A DNA stretch of 64,000 nucleotides from Candidatus Hydrogenedentota bacterium (GTDB lineage Bacteria > Hydrogenedentota > Hydrogenedentia > Hydrogenedentales > JAEUWI01), in assembly GCA_016791475.1 (NCBI GenBank), contig JAEUWI010000008.1, positions 62,001-126,000 on the forward strand, in the 5' to 3' direction. The position numbers and the translations under genes are program-made. Below the pieces are notes generated by a model. It was given only the letters and a program-made list of their open reading frames with translations, was not told the origin of the DNA and did no database searches. Every line of letters starts with the position of its first letter. Position 1 is the stretch's first letter. Below are positions 52,485 to 60,840 of the stretch, piece by piece.

Positions 52485-53855
52485 ATGCCCCCGATTGACA
52501 ATGCCCTGGCCCATGCCCGTACCCATAAAGACCGCCACCTGGCGGAGTACCGCGAACTGATTTCCATACCCAGCATCTCCACGCTGAAAGAGAACAAGGC
52601 CGACGTGCTCCGGGCCGCCCATTGGCTCGCAGAGCAACTCAAGCAACTGAAAATGGAGCGGGTGGAGATCATGCTCACGCCCGGCAACCCTATCGTCTAT
52701 GGCGAATGGCTCAAGGCCCCCGGCAAGCCGACAATCCTGGTCTATGGTCACTACGACGTGCAGCCCGTGGACCCGCTCAACGAGTGGGAGTCGGACCCCT
52801 TCGGCGCCGAGATTCGGGGCGACTTCATATATGCGCGTGGCGCTTCGGATATGAAAGGACAGATCTTCGCCCAGCTCAAGGCCATGGAAAGCATCATTGC
52901 GAATGGCGACTATCCCGTTAACATCAAGTACCTGCTGGAGGGCGAGGAAGAGATTGGCTCACCCAGCCTGCCCGCCTTCATCGACGAGCACAAAGACCTC
53001 TTGCGCTGCGACGCGGTGCTGAACTGCGACGCAGGCATCCACGACAAGGACACGCCCGCGATCATGTACTCCCTGCGTGGACTGGCCTATTTCGAGCTGG
53101 AAATTCGCACGGCGAAAAAAGATCTCCACAGCGGGATGTTCGGCGGCTCGGTCCGTAATCCCCTCCATGTGCTGGCCGATGTGATCTCGGCGATGCACGA
53201 CGACAAGGGTCACGTCACGCTGCCCGGATTCTACGAAAAAGTTCGCCCGCTGGACGACGAAGAGCGGGAACTGCTCAAGCAGGTGCCCTACTCCGACGCC
53301 GCATGGACGGAGATGGCGGGCACGCAGCTTTGCTTCGGCGAAGAAGGTTACACGACCGTTGAACGCATAGGCGCACGGCCCACGCTCGAAGTCAATGGCG
53401 TCTGGGGCGGCTTCACCGGCGAGGGCGCGAAAACCGTCCTGCCCGCGCGGGCCAACGCGAAGATCAGCACGCGCCTGGTGGCCGATCAGGATCCCGAAGC
53501 GGTCGAAGGCCAATTGCGCGCCTTCCTGGCGGAACACCTCCCCGCCGACGTATCCTGGTCGCTTCACAAGCACTCCGCAGGCCCCGGCTCCACCATGGAT
53601 CGCAAGTCGCTCTATATGGCGGCGGCGGGCGACGCCCTGAAGACCGTGTTTGGCCGTCCGCCCGTGTTCAAGCGCGAAGGCGGCAGCGTGCCCATCGTCG
53701 GCCTGCTTCAGAAGAAGCTCGGTGTCGATTCCGTCATGCTCGGCTTCGCCTTGCCAGACGATGGCATCCACGGCCCGAATGAAAAGCAATACCTGCCCAA
53801 TTTCTTTCGCGGAATCGAAACGTATATTCACTACCTATATTTGTTGGGGAAATAG
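52485..53855 (+). CDS. M20 family dipeptidase
   Basis: 456 residues, a normal length. Metal-ligand motifs are present: GHYDVQP (~88), the bridging Asp in YARGASDMKGQ (~122), catalytic EGEEEIGSP (~155) and a C-terminal GIHGPNEK. This is the pattern of M20 dipeptidases (CNDP/PepV-like subgroup), cytoplasmic dizinc enzymes that cleave dipeptides. There is no signal peptide. The ATG at 52485 has a weak ribosome-binding site. A 9-nt-period hairpin array and the copper ATPase gene follow. Confidence 0.92.
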   Translation: MPPIDNALAHARTHKDRHLAEYRELISIPSISTLKENKADVLRAAHWLAEQLKQLKMERVEIMLTPGNPIVYGEWLKAPGKPTILVYGHYDVQPVDPLNEWESDPFGAEIRGDFIYARGASDMKGQIFAQLKAMESIIANGDYPVNIKYLLEGEEEIGSPSLPAFIDEHKDLLRCDAVLNCDAGIHDKDTPAIMYSLRGLAYFELEIRTAKKDLHSGMFGGSVRNPLHVLADVISAMHDDKGHVTLPGFYEKVRPLDDEERELLKQVPYSDAAWTEMAGTQLCFGEEGYTTVERIGARPTLEVNGVWGGFTGEGAKTVLPARANAKISTRLVADQDPEAVEGQLRAFLAEHLPADVSWSLHKHSAGPGSTMDRKSLYMAAAGDALKTVFGRPPVFKREGGSVPIVGLLQKKLGVDSVMLGFALPDDGIHGPNEKQYLPNFFRGIETYIHYLYLLGK

Positions 53856-53902
53856 TCGCTGGATGACCTAGTTTCAGCCACGAGTAGCGATGCCCCTGAG
53901 AG

Positions 53903-53964
53903 ATAAGACGGATAGGACGGATACGTCCGATATATCGGTCCTATCGGTCTTATCCGTCCTATCG
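53903..53964. repeat. 9-nt-period hairpin array upstream of the copper ATPase gene
   Basis: Units ATAAGACGG, ATAGGACGG, ATACGTCCG, ATATATCGG, TCCTATCGG, TCTTATCCG, TCCTATCG. The second half is the inverse of the first, so the array folds back on itself. It ends about 10 nt before the ATPase start codon. Confidence 0.9.
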
Positions 53965-53974
53965 AGAATTGAGC

Positions 53975-56266
53975 ATGCCTCAACCAGTCACAGATCCCAA
54001 ACTCGCCCAGGACACCTTCCGCGTCACCGGCATGACCTGCGCCGGCTGCGTGCGCCGCGTGGAAACCGGGCTAGCGACGCTCGACGGCGTCAATTCCGCC
54101 ACGGTCAACCTGATGACCGAAGAAGCCGTGGTCAGCTACGACCCCGCACAACTCACGCCCGAGGCTATCGAGCAGGCCGTCGGCGCCATTGGCTATGAAG
54201 CCAAGCGCAAGGACCCCGGCAACGACGATTTCGTCATCGATGTGGCCCTCGACAATATGCACGCGGCCTGGAAGCGCTTCCTGATCGCGTGGGCGCTGAC
54301 GGGCCCGGTGGCGATGCTGATGCTCCTCCATATGACCGGGCTCTGGCACCTCCACAATGGCGCCTGGCTGGAGCTGCTACTCGCCGCGCCCGTCCTCGCC
54401 ATCGCGGGTGCGGAGACCATGAAGAAAGGCTTCCGCACGCTCCGGGCTAAAGCCCCCAACATGGATGCCCTCATCGCTATCGGCACGGTGGCTGCCTGGA
54501 GCACGGGCGTGATGCAATTGCTTGGGATGAAGGTGGAAAGTTTTGCGGCGGTTTCAGCCATGATCATGGCCTTTCACCTGACCGGGCGCTATCTCGAAGC
54601 GCGCGCGCGGGGCAAGGCCTCCGAAGCGATTCGCAAGCTCCTCGAACTCGGCGCGAGAACGGCCCGAGTGCGCCGGGCAGGAGAAGTCGTAGAACTCCCC
54701 ATCGAAGAAGTTCGGGTCGGCGACATTCTCATTATCAAGCCCGGCGAGAAGATTCCCACAGATGGCATCGTCACCGAAGGGCGAAGCGCCGTGGACGAAT
54801 CCATGGCCACGGGCGAGCCGATCCCCTCGGACAAGGCCCCCGGCGACACGGTCATCGGCGCGACGGTCAACACCACCGGCGCGCTGGAAGTTCGCGCGAC
54901 GCGTATAGGCGGCGACACCTTTCTCGCGCAGGTGGCGAAGCTGGTGCAAGAGGCCCAGGCGTCCAAACCGGCCATCCAGGGCTTCGCCGATCAGATGACA
55001 ACCATCTTTGTGCCGCTCGTGCTGGGTGTCGCCCTCATTACGGCAGTATTCTGGCTCATGGTGCCGGAGATGATGCAGAGCCTCAGTGGCTGGGCCGCGC
55101 CGTGGCTGCCCTGGTCCCCCGCCGAAGGCGCGTCGAACTTGAGCATGGCCATATTCTCCGCTGTAGCGGTCCTGATGATCTCGTGCCCTTGCGCCATGGG
55201 CCTGGCCACGCCCACCGCCATCATGGTCGGCACGGGCATCGCCGCGCAGCGCGGACTCCTCATCCGCGAGGGCGCGGCCATCCAGCGCCTGAAAGAGATC
55301 ACCATCCTCGCACTCGACAAGACTGGCACGATTACGCACGGTCGTCCAAAGGTCACGGAGATCGAAGCTGTGGATGGAACCGATCGCAAAGCCCTCCTCA
55401 CCTGGGCTGCGGCGGTGTCGCTCTTTTCGGAGCATCCCCTGTCTCACGCCATCCTGGAAAAGGCCAAGCAGGAACGCTGCGATCTGGTGCCGGCGGGCGA
55501 TTTCGATGCGGTGCCCGGCAAAGGCGCGCGGGCCATGGTGGATGGTGCCGTGGTGCTCGTGGGCAAGCCGGACTTCCTGCGCGAAGAGGGCGTGGATATC
55601 AAGCCGATTGAGCATACGCTCTATCGCATGCAACACGAGGCCAAGACCGTGGCGGCGGTTGCCCGGGGCGGCAAGGCCATTGGCGTCATCGGCATCGCCG
55701 ACACCCTCAAGCCGGAATCCGTGCGCGCCATCAAGATTCTCAAGCGCATGGGCATCAAGTGCATTATGATCACCGGCGATAACCAGGCGACCGCCGAGGT
55801 GGTCGCGGCGCAGGTGGGCATTGATCGGGTTGTGGCCAACGTGTTGCCCCAGGACAAAGCGAAGGCGATTGGAAACCTGAAGCGGGAGACCATCGGCGCG
55901 GTGGGTATGGTGGGCGATGGCATCAATGACGCCGCCGCGCTGGCCGCCGCCGACGTGGGCATCGCCCTGGGCACGGGGACGGACATCGCCATTGAGGCGG
56001 GCGACGTGACGCTCATTCAGGGCGATCTCATAGCGCTGGTGACGGTGATTCAGCTTGGCAAGGCGACCTACAACAAGATCGTGCAGAACCTCTTCTGGGC
56101 TTTCGGTTACAACCTTCTGTTTGTACCGTTGGCGATGATAGGGCTGCTCCACCCCATGATCGCCGAGGCCTGCATGGCCCTAAGCTCGCTGAACGTCATC
56201 GGAAATTCGCTGCGCCTCCGAAACTTCGATCCCGAGGCGGTGACGAAGGAAATCATGCGGATGTAG
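53975..56266 (+). CDS. copA: copper-translocating P1B-type ATPase
   Basis: 763 residues. One heavy-metal-associated domain ([12 protein letters not shown], ~18-29) is followed by the P1B membrane core. [12 protein letters not shown] supplies the transmembrane CPC metal site typical of Cu+ exporters, DKTGTITHG the phosphorylated Asp (~447), HPL the nucleotide-domain His and [12 protein letters not shown] the hinge. It exports monovalent copper (or silver) with ATP. The frame opens at a TTG at 53969; the ATG at 53975 is used. The leader is almost entirely the 9-nt hairpin array. No copper regulator is adjacent. Confidence 0.93.
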   Translation: MPQPVTDPKLAQDTFRVTGMTCAGCVRRVETGLATLDGVNSATVNLMTEEAVVSYDPAQLTPEAIEQAVGAIGYEAKRKDPGNDDFVIDVALDNMHAAWKRFLIAWALTGPVAMLMLLHMTGLWHLHNGAWLELLLAAPVLAIAGAETMKKGFRTLRAKAPNMDALIAIGTVAAWSTGVMQLLGMKVESFAAVSAMIMAFHLTGRYLEARARGKASEAIRKLLELGARTARVRRAGEVVELPIEEVRVGDILIIKPGEKIPTDGIVTEGRSAVDESMATGEPIPSDKAPGDTVIGATVNTTGALEVRATRIGGDTFLAQVAKLVQEAQASKPAIQGFADQMTTIFVPLVLGVALITAVFWLMVPEMMQSLSGWAAPWLPWSPAEGASNLSMAIFSAVAVLMISCPCAMGLATPTAIMVGTGIAAQRGLLIREGAAIQRLKEITILALDKTGTITHGRPKVTEIEAVDGTDRKALLTWAAAVSLFSEHPLSHAILEKAKQERCDLVPAGDFDAVPGKGARAMVDGAVVLVGKPDFLREEGVDIKPIEHTLYRMQHEAKTVAAVARGGKAIGVIGIADTLKPESVRAIKILKRMGIKCIMITGDNQATAEVVAAQVGIDRVVANVLPQDKAKAIGNLKRETIGAVGMVGDGINDAAALAAADVGIALGTGTDIAIEAGDVTLIQGDLIALVTVIQLGKATYNKIVQNLFWAFGYNLLFVPLAMIGLLHPMIAEACMALSSLNVIGNSLRLRNFDPEAVTKEIMRM

Positions 56267-56270
56267 GGGC

Positions 56271-56624
56271 TTAGCTCTCCGCGCGATCCTGTTCACTGTA
56301 CCAAGCCTCCACGATAGTGCTCAGAATAGCGTCAACTGATTTTCCTGTTTTCTGCGCTGACAACGCCACACGTTGCTGGAGCTTCGGATCGAGCTCTATC
56401 CAAAGCTTGTTGGGTGCGGGGACGTTGGGCTCATCGCCACACTGTTCGCAGAACTCAAAGTAAGCCTCCACCGATTCACGAAAAGCATCTTCCAGTTCGT
56501 GGGCGCTTGTGCCCTCGAAATGAATTGTGTCGCGCGTGTCTTGCACGATCCCGTAGAAAAGCTTATTGTCGCCGTCGTACTCTATACGGGCAATGTAGCC
56601 TTTATATTCCATGGTATCCGTCAT
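56271..56624 (-). CDS. hicB: HicB family antitoxin
   Basis: 117 residues. The partially degraded RNase-H-like HicB fold shows YIARIEYDGDNKLFYGIVQD, then IHFEGTSAHELEDAFRESVE. A C-terminal ribbon-helix-helix segment (LDPKLQQRVALSAQKTGKSV) would bind the operon's operator. Its start overlaps the hicA stop (ATGA), as in other hicAB pairs with the toxin gene first. The toxin frame is broken (next entry), so this is probably an orphan antitoxin. Confidence 0.9.
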   Translation of the reverse strand: MTDTMEYKGYIARIEYDGDNKLFYGIVQDTRDTIHFEGTSAHELEDAFRESVEAYFEFCEQCGDEPNVPAPNKLWIELDPKLQQRVALSAQKTGKSVDAILSTIVEAWYSEQDRAES

Positions 56625-56874
56625 GGCCTGATCCCTGCTCGTTCCAGGAAAACGCGTATCGCTTGCACGACACCTTTGTTGATCGTCGGTGCCGGATGGG
56701 GGCGGTGAAAGACGATTCTCTCGTCATTGAGTTTAACCCCAAAGCGTGAGCCTCGCCCTTCTGAGATTTCTGCACCCAGCGCTCGGAGCACCGATTCTAC
56801 ATCGTCCCAACGAATATTGTTGCCCGGGTTGGAGCTGAATATGGAGACAAGTGCCGTGTGTGCTTGCTGTTCAT
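56621..56874 (-). pseudogene. hicA: HicA-type mRNA interferase toxin gene, frameshifted near its 5' end
   Basis: From codon 6 onward one frame reads ALVSIFSSNPGNNIRWDDVE, then SVLRALGAEISEGRGSR, VFHRPHP and NKGVVQAIRVFLERAGI, a typical HicA with the catalytic His in FHRPHP. That frame has no start codon: the only ATG (56874, MNSKH) is in another frame. The two frames would join if one CA dinucleotide were absent from the CACACAC run at about 56855-56861. As read, translation from the ATG stops after 25 codons. Confidence 0.85.
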
Positions 56875-57003
56875 TATGCCATATTCAGCACGAATTCTGA
56901 GGTGAAATCAACATCATCAAGCTCGACCTGCCGCGAATTGAACGTAAAGAGCGCACAGAAGTCTCCCTCTTTGCGCTCTATGCGTTCTTTCGCGGCTAAT
57001 CGA
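56875..57003 (-). pseudogene. unidentified C-terminal gene remnant
   Basis: The minus strand is open with coding-like composition (RLAAKERIERKEGDFCALFT, then FNSRQVELDDVDFTSEFVLN) ending at a TAA at about 56876, just before hicA. No start or upstream part is found because the thioredoxin gene occupies the preceding bases. It may be the tail of a lost gene. Confidence 0.3.
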
Positions 57004-57351
57004 CTAGCTTGCCACCGCCTCCGCCTTCGCCAGGAAGGGAGCCAGTTCGTCCAGCAGGGCGCGTTTGGGCAACAGGCCCTTCAGCGTCTTCTTTGCTTCC
57101 CCGCCGTCGAACACGATCAGCGTGGGGATGCTCTGGATGTCGAAGCGCGTAGCCAGTTCGGAGTTGTCGTCGATATCGACTTTGACCACCGCGAGGTTGC
57201 CGGCCTGCTCCTCGGCCACGGCCTCCAGCGTCGGGGCCAGGGCCTTACACGGGCCGCACCAATCCGCGTAGAAGTCCACCAGTACTGGCGTACCCGAGTT
57301 CTTGATCGTCAGGTCGAAGTTGCTGTTGTCGAGATGTTTCAAGGTTGCCAT
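57004..57351 (-). CDS. trxA: thioredoxin
   Basis: 115 residues with the classical active site DFYADWCGPCKALAP (~24-38) and the cis-Pro segment SIPTLIVFDGG. It is a cytoplasmic dithiol reductant. GGAG lies 8 nt before the ATG at 57351; an earlier in-frame ATG at 57357 is too close to that site. It is 51 nt downstream of the AhpD-like gene, probably the last gene of a sigma-54-controlled operon, and could recycle its oxidised cysteines. Confidence 0.95.
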   Translation of the reverse strand: MATLKHLDNSNFDLTIKNSGTPVLVDFYADWCGPCKALAPTLEAVAEEQAGNLAVVKVDIDDNSELATRFDIQSIPTLIVFDGGEAKKTLKGLLPKRALLDELAPFLAKAEAVAS

Positions 57352-57402
57352 AAACATTACTCCTTTTCTCGGTGGTCGGTGTCCGACCGCCAGTTTCCGT
57401 GC

Positions 57403-57954
57403 TCAATTTGTCGCGGCGGCGAAGAGCTCGACTCGGGGGAAGTCCACTTCCGTTCCGGCCACATTGTTCATGTAGTTCGTCAAAATGTTGAGTGCCGTGT
57501 TGGCGACCACCTCCACGATCTCGCCATCACTCAGGCCCGCGCTCCGGGCGGCGTCCATTTCGCTTCGCGAAACACGGCCCTGCTTCTTCACCACAGCGGT
57601 CACCAGGGCCAGCACGGCGTTGGCCTTGGGCTCGGACGAGGTGCCTTCGCGATTCGCAAGTACTTCCTCCTCCGAGAGTCCCGCATGGGTGCCCAGGTAG
57701 GAGTGGGCCGCGAGACAGTACTCGCATCGATTCAATTCAGCGACGCGGAGAGCGATCCGCTCTCGGGTCTGCGGGCCCAGCAGACCGGCGGCGAGCGCGC
57801 CGTTCGTATCGAGATAACTCTTCAGTACGCCGGGCGCATTGGCCAGCACCTTCATCAGGTTGGGTGTTACGCCCAGCGCCTTCTGTACGCCTTCGAGCAG
57901 TTCCTTCGCCGGGCCGGTGGCCGCTTCGCGTTCAATCAGGTTCAATCGTGCCAT
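57403..57954 (-). CDS. carboxymuconolactone decarboxylase family (AhpD-like) protein
   Basis: 183 residues, all helical. The active-site region is ELNRCEYCLAAHSYLGTHAG (~75-94), with the CXXC-X2-H arrangement of AhpD-type peroxidase/reductase partners. LSDGEIVEVVANTALNILTN near the end fits the CMD domain. It is probably a thiol peroxidase-like enzyme in the cytoplasm, re-reduced by the thioredoxin encoded next. It follows the alpha/beta hydrolase gene by 71 nt. Confidence 0.9.
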   Translation of the reverse strand: MARLNLIEREAATGPAKELLEGVQKALGVTPNLMKVLANAPGVLKSYLDTNGALAAGLLGPQTRERIALRVAELNRCEYCLAAHSYLGTHAGLSEEEVLANREGTSSEPKANAVLALVTAVVKKQGRVSRSEMDAARSAGLSDGEIVEVVANTALNILTNYMNNVAGTEVDFPRVELFAAATN

Positions 57955-58025
57955 GGTTCAATCCTCCATTTTTTCGTTTCGGTTTGTTCGGCCGCCGCCC
58001 ATGCGTCGTGCCGTCGTACTCGGTT

Positions 58026-58964
58026 TTAGTGCACCTTACGAGCGAGAAAGTCCCGCATCAGTCCGGCTATCGTTTCTCCCTCCTCTTCCAGGGCGAAGTG
58101 CCCCGTGTCGAGCAAGTGAAATTCCACGTTCTTCAAATCTCGCTTGTACGGGTGAGCGCCCGACTCGGGGAAGATGGTGTCGTTCTTGCCCCAGACAATC
58201 AGCGTGGGGGGCTGGTGCTCGCGCAGGTAGGCCTGCCACGCGGGGTAGAGCGGCGGGTTGCTGCCGTACGAGAGGAACATCGCCAATTGGATTTCCTGGT
58301 TTCCCGGACGGTCCAGCAGGGGCTGATCCACGTTCCAGTTGTCCGGGCTGATTGCGTCCGGATTCCGGGTGCCGTGGGTGTACTGCCACTGGGTCGCCTC
58401 CAGCTTCAGGAAGCCGCGCAGTGCATCCGCATTCGCAGGGCTCTGTTCCTTCCAATAGGCCTTGATGGGGATCCAGAAATCCTGCAGGCCCTCTTCATAG
58501 GCATTGCCGTTCTGGATGATGAGCGTCTGAACACGTTCGGGATGGGCCGTCGCCAGCCGGTAACCCACCGGTGCGCCATAGTCCATCAGGTAGAGGCTGT
58601 AGGACTTCAGCCCGATTGAGTCGACGAACCGGCCCATGACCCGCGCCACGTTGTCGAAGGTGTACTCAAATTCGGTCGTCGATGGAGCCGAGCTGTTGCC
58701 AAAGCCGGGATAGTCCGGCGCCACCACGTGGTAGCGATCCGACAAGGCCGGAATCAGGTTACGGAACATGTGGGACGACGTGGGGAAACCATGGAGCAGC
58801 AGCACCGTGGGCTTCGCCGGGTCACCCGCTTCGCGGTAGAAGATCTTCAGGCCTTCCACATCCTGAGTGCGGTAACGGATAGCCGCGGTCTGTGCCTCCG
58901 CCCAAACCGCTCCCGAAAATATCAAAGTGGTCGCCACCACGCGCTTCAACAGGGTTCTATACAT
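58026..58964 (-). CDS. exported alpha/beta hydrolase (haloalkane dehalogenase-like)
   Basis: 312 residues. An N-terminal signal ([20 protein letters not shown]) suggests export. The fold shows the oxyanion motif [13 protein letters not shown], nucleophile Asp in [13 protein letters not shown], acid Asp in [13 protein letters not shown] and His in [13 protein letters not shown]. An Asp nucleophile is typical of haloalkane dehalogenases and epoxide hydrolases rather than esterases. It is the first gene of an operon with the AhpD-like and thioredoxin genes and has a near-consensus sigma-54 promoter about 70 bp upstream. Confidence 0.9.
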   Translation of the reverse strand: MYRTLLKRVVATTLIFSGAVWAEAQTAAIRYRTQDVEGLKIFYREAGDPAKPTVLLLHGFPTSSHMFRNLIPALSDRYHVVAPDYPGFGNSSAPSTTEFEYTFDNVARVMGRFVDSIGLKSYSLYLMDYGAPVGYRLATAHPERVQTLIIQNGNAYEEGLQDFWIPIKAYWKEQSPANADALRGFLKLEATQWQYTHGTRNPDAISPDNWNVDQPLLDRPGNQEIQLAMFLSYGSNPPLYPAWQAYLREHQPPTLIVWGKNDTIFPESGAHPYKRDLKNVEFHLLDTGHFALEEEGETIAGLMRDFLARKVH

Positions 58965-59035
58965 CGTTCAGGTTCTCCTTTGGTTCAATCCAGTCAGCCT
59001 TCCGGCCCGCCGTTGCGGTACCTGTTCATCCATAA

Positions 59036-59051
59036 GGCCAGACTCGTGCCA
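59036..59051 (-). promoter_or_regulatory. sigma-54 (-24/-12) promoter for the hydrolase-AhpD-thioredoxin operon
   Basis: On the minus strand TGGCACG, four bases, TGGCC: the consensus TGGCACG-N4-TTGCW with one mismatch in the -12 element and the exact 12-bp GG-to-GC spacing. Transcription would start near 59025, leaving a leader of about 60 nt. Confidence 0.75.
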
Positions 59052-59120
59052 AAAGTAACTGTGTTTTTAAGATGTTCTAATTAAACAAGTTATGAAATAA
59101 TCCCTATTGAAGGACACCTC

Positions 59121-59169
59121 CGAAATTTCGTAGCAAGCGAAATTTCGTTTGCATAATTACGAAATTTCG
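59121..59169. promoter_or_regulatory. three CGAAATTTCG palindromes, probable activator sites
   Basis: Perfect 10-bp palindromes at 59121-59130, 59138-59147 and 59160-59169. They lie 70-120 bp upstream of the sigma-54 promoter, the usual enhancer distance, and directly before the start of the activator gene (59184), where they could also allow autoregulation. Confidence 0.75.
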
Positions 59170-59183
59170 TTTATTATTCCGAT

Positions 59184-60761
59184 ATGAAACTTCAGGCGCT
59201 CCAAAATATCGTGCTCTCTGTGTCCGGCGAGTATTCTGTCGATCGCGTGCTCGATGCCCTCGTTCGTGGATTGGTGCAGGAAGCCGAGGCGGCCCTCGCG
59301 CGCATCTGGCTGATACGATCGGGCGACATCTGCGCCACCTGCCGCATGCGTCCGGAATGTCCCGATCAGGTGCGCTGTCTGCACCTCGCGGCGAGCGATG
59401 GGGCGAGCCGAATCGAAACCGAACAGCGATGGGACCGGATCGAAGGCGACTACCAGCGGTTTCCCATCGGCATTCGCAAAGTGGGCTGGATCGCGGCCCA
59501 GGGCGAGGCCCTGATGCTGAATGATCTCGCGACGAACCGCGAATGGGCCTTCAATCAGGACTGGATTCAGGAAGAGGAAATTCGCTGTTTCGCGGGGCAA
59601 CCCCTGCTCTTTCGCGGGGAAGTGCTCGGGGTGCTCGCGGTATTCTCACGCGAGGAAATGGGGGATCACTGTCTCGCCATATTGCGCACCTTCGCCGATC
59701 AGGCCGCGGCCGCCATTGCCAACGCCCGCGCTTTTGAAGAGATTGATCGCCTCCGCGCGAAGCTGGAGCAGGAGAATGAATACCTTCGCGAAGAGGCGCG
59801 CGGAGGAGACTACGGCGACATCGTGGGCTCGAGCGCCGCACTACGCCGGTTGATGGAGCAAATCGAGCTCGTCGCCCGCACCGATGCCACCGTGCTCATC
59901 CAGGGCGAATCGGGCACCGGCAAGGAACTCATCGCCCGTGCGATTCATGAAAAGAGTTCGCGCGCGGGCCGTCCCCTCGTGCGCGTGAACTGCGCCGCCG
60001 TACCGCGCGAACTCTTCGAGAGCGAATTCTTCGGCCACGTGCGCGGGGCCTTCACCGGGGCCGCGCGGGATCGCGCCGGACGCTTCGCCCTGGCCGATGG
60101 CGGCACCCTCTTCCTCGACGAAGTGGGCGAGATCCCCATCGAACTCCAGAGCAAGCTGCTCCGTGTCCTGCAGGAGGGTCAGTTTGAGCCCGTGGGCGAC
60201 GACCGCACCCAAAGCGCGGACGTGCGCGTCATCGCCGCGACCAACCGCAGCCTGGTCAACGACAGTACGGCCACGCGCTTTCGTCCCGACCTCTACTACC
60301 GCCTCAGCGTCTTCCCCATCCAGGTGCCGCCCCTGCGCGAACGGCGCGACGACATCCCCGAGCTCGCGCTCCACTTTCTCGCGTCGGCCAGCAAGCGCTT
60401 CGGCCTCCCGCCCGCGACGCTCAAGCAACGTCACGTCCAGGAACTGCAAGCCTACGACTGGCCCGGCAACATCCGCGAACTTCAAAACGTCGTCGAGCGC
60501 GCGGTCATCACCACCCAGGGCCGCGATCTCGAGTTCGAACTCCACGCCACGCCCACTATTCCCGCAACCACCGCGCCCGCCGACACCGAACGAATCTACA
60601 CCGAAGCCGAGATGAAAACCTTCGAGTGCGACAACATCCTCCGCGCACTCGAAGCCACCGACTGGAAAGTCGGCGGCGATGGTGGCGCGGCGAAACTGCT
60701 GGGGATGAAACCAACCACGCTCGCCTCAAGGATGAAGGTGATGGGGATCGCGCGGGGGTAG
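59184..60761 (+). CDS. GAF-domain sigma-54-dependent activator of the divergent operon
   Basis: 525 residues. The N-terminal GAF-like sensor (1-190) contains a Cys cluster (ICATCRMRPECPDQVRC, ~50-66) that might bind a metal or sense redox state. A linker coiled coil follows (LRAKLEQENEYLREEA). The AAA+ domain has GESGTGKE, the sigma-54-binding GAFTGA loop and GTLFLDEVGEIP, and the C-terminus is a Fis-like HTH (AAKLLGMKPTTLASRMKVMG). It is divergent from the thioredoxin operon. The 3' end is partly duplicated at 62086-62167. Confidence 0.92.
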   Translation: MKLQALQNIVLSVSGEYSVDRVLDALVRGLVQEAEAALARIWLIRSGDICATCRMRPECPDQVRCLHLAASDGASRIETEQRWDRIEGDYQRFPIGIRKVGWIAAQGEALMLNDLATNREWAFNQDWIQEEEIRCFAGQPLLFRGEVLGVLAVFSREEMGDHCLAILRTFADQAAAAIANARAFEEIDRLRAKLEQENEYLREEARGGDYGDIVGSSAALRRLMEQIELVARTDATVLIQGESGTGKELIARAIHEKSSRAGRPLVRVNCAAVPRELFESEFFGHVRGAFTGAARDRAGRFALADGGTLFLDEVGEIPIELQSKLLRVLQEGQFEPVGDDRTQSADVRVIAATNRSLVNDSTATRFRPDLYYRLSVFPIQVPPLRERRDDIPELALHFLASASKRFGLPPATLKQRHVQELQAYDWPGNIRELQNVVERAVITTQGRDLEFELHATPTIPATTAPADTERIYTEAEMKTFECDNILRALEATDWKVGGDGGAAKLLGMKPTTLASRMKVMGIARG

Positions 60762-60840
60762 GGGTCAGGTCCCGGCCATTTCCGCCGCGATAGGCTCCGC
60801 CTGCTTCAGCACTCGGTTGCCAGTTTCGGCCGGCAGGCCT

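Noticed and set aside
54554-56152. 532-codon minus-strand frame over copA
   Set aside because: Antisense of an unmistakable P-type ATPase; no recognisable motif of its own.
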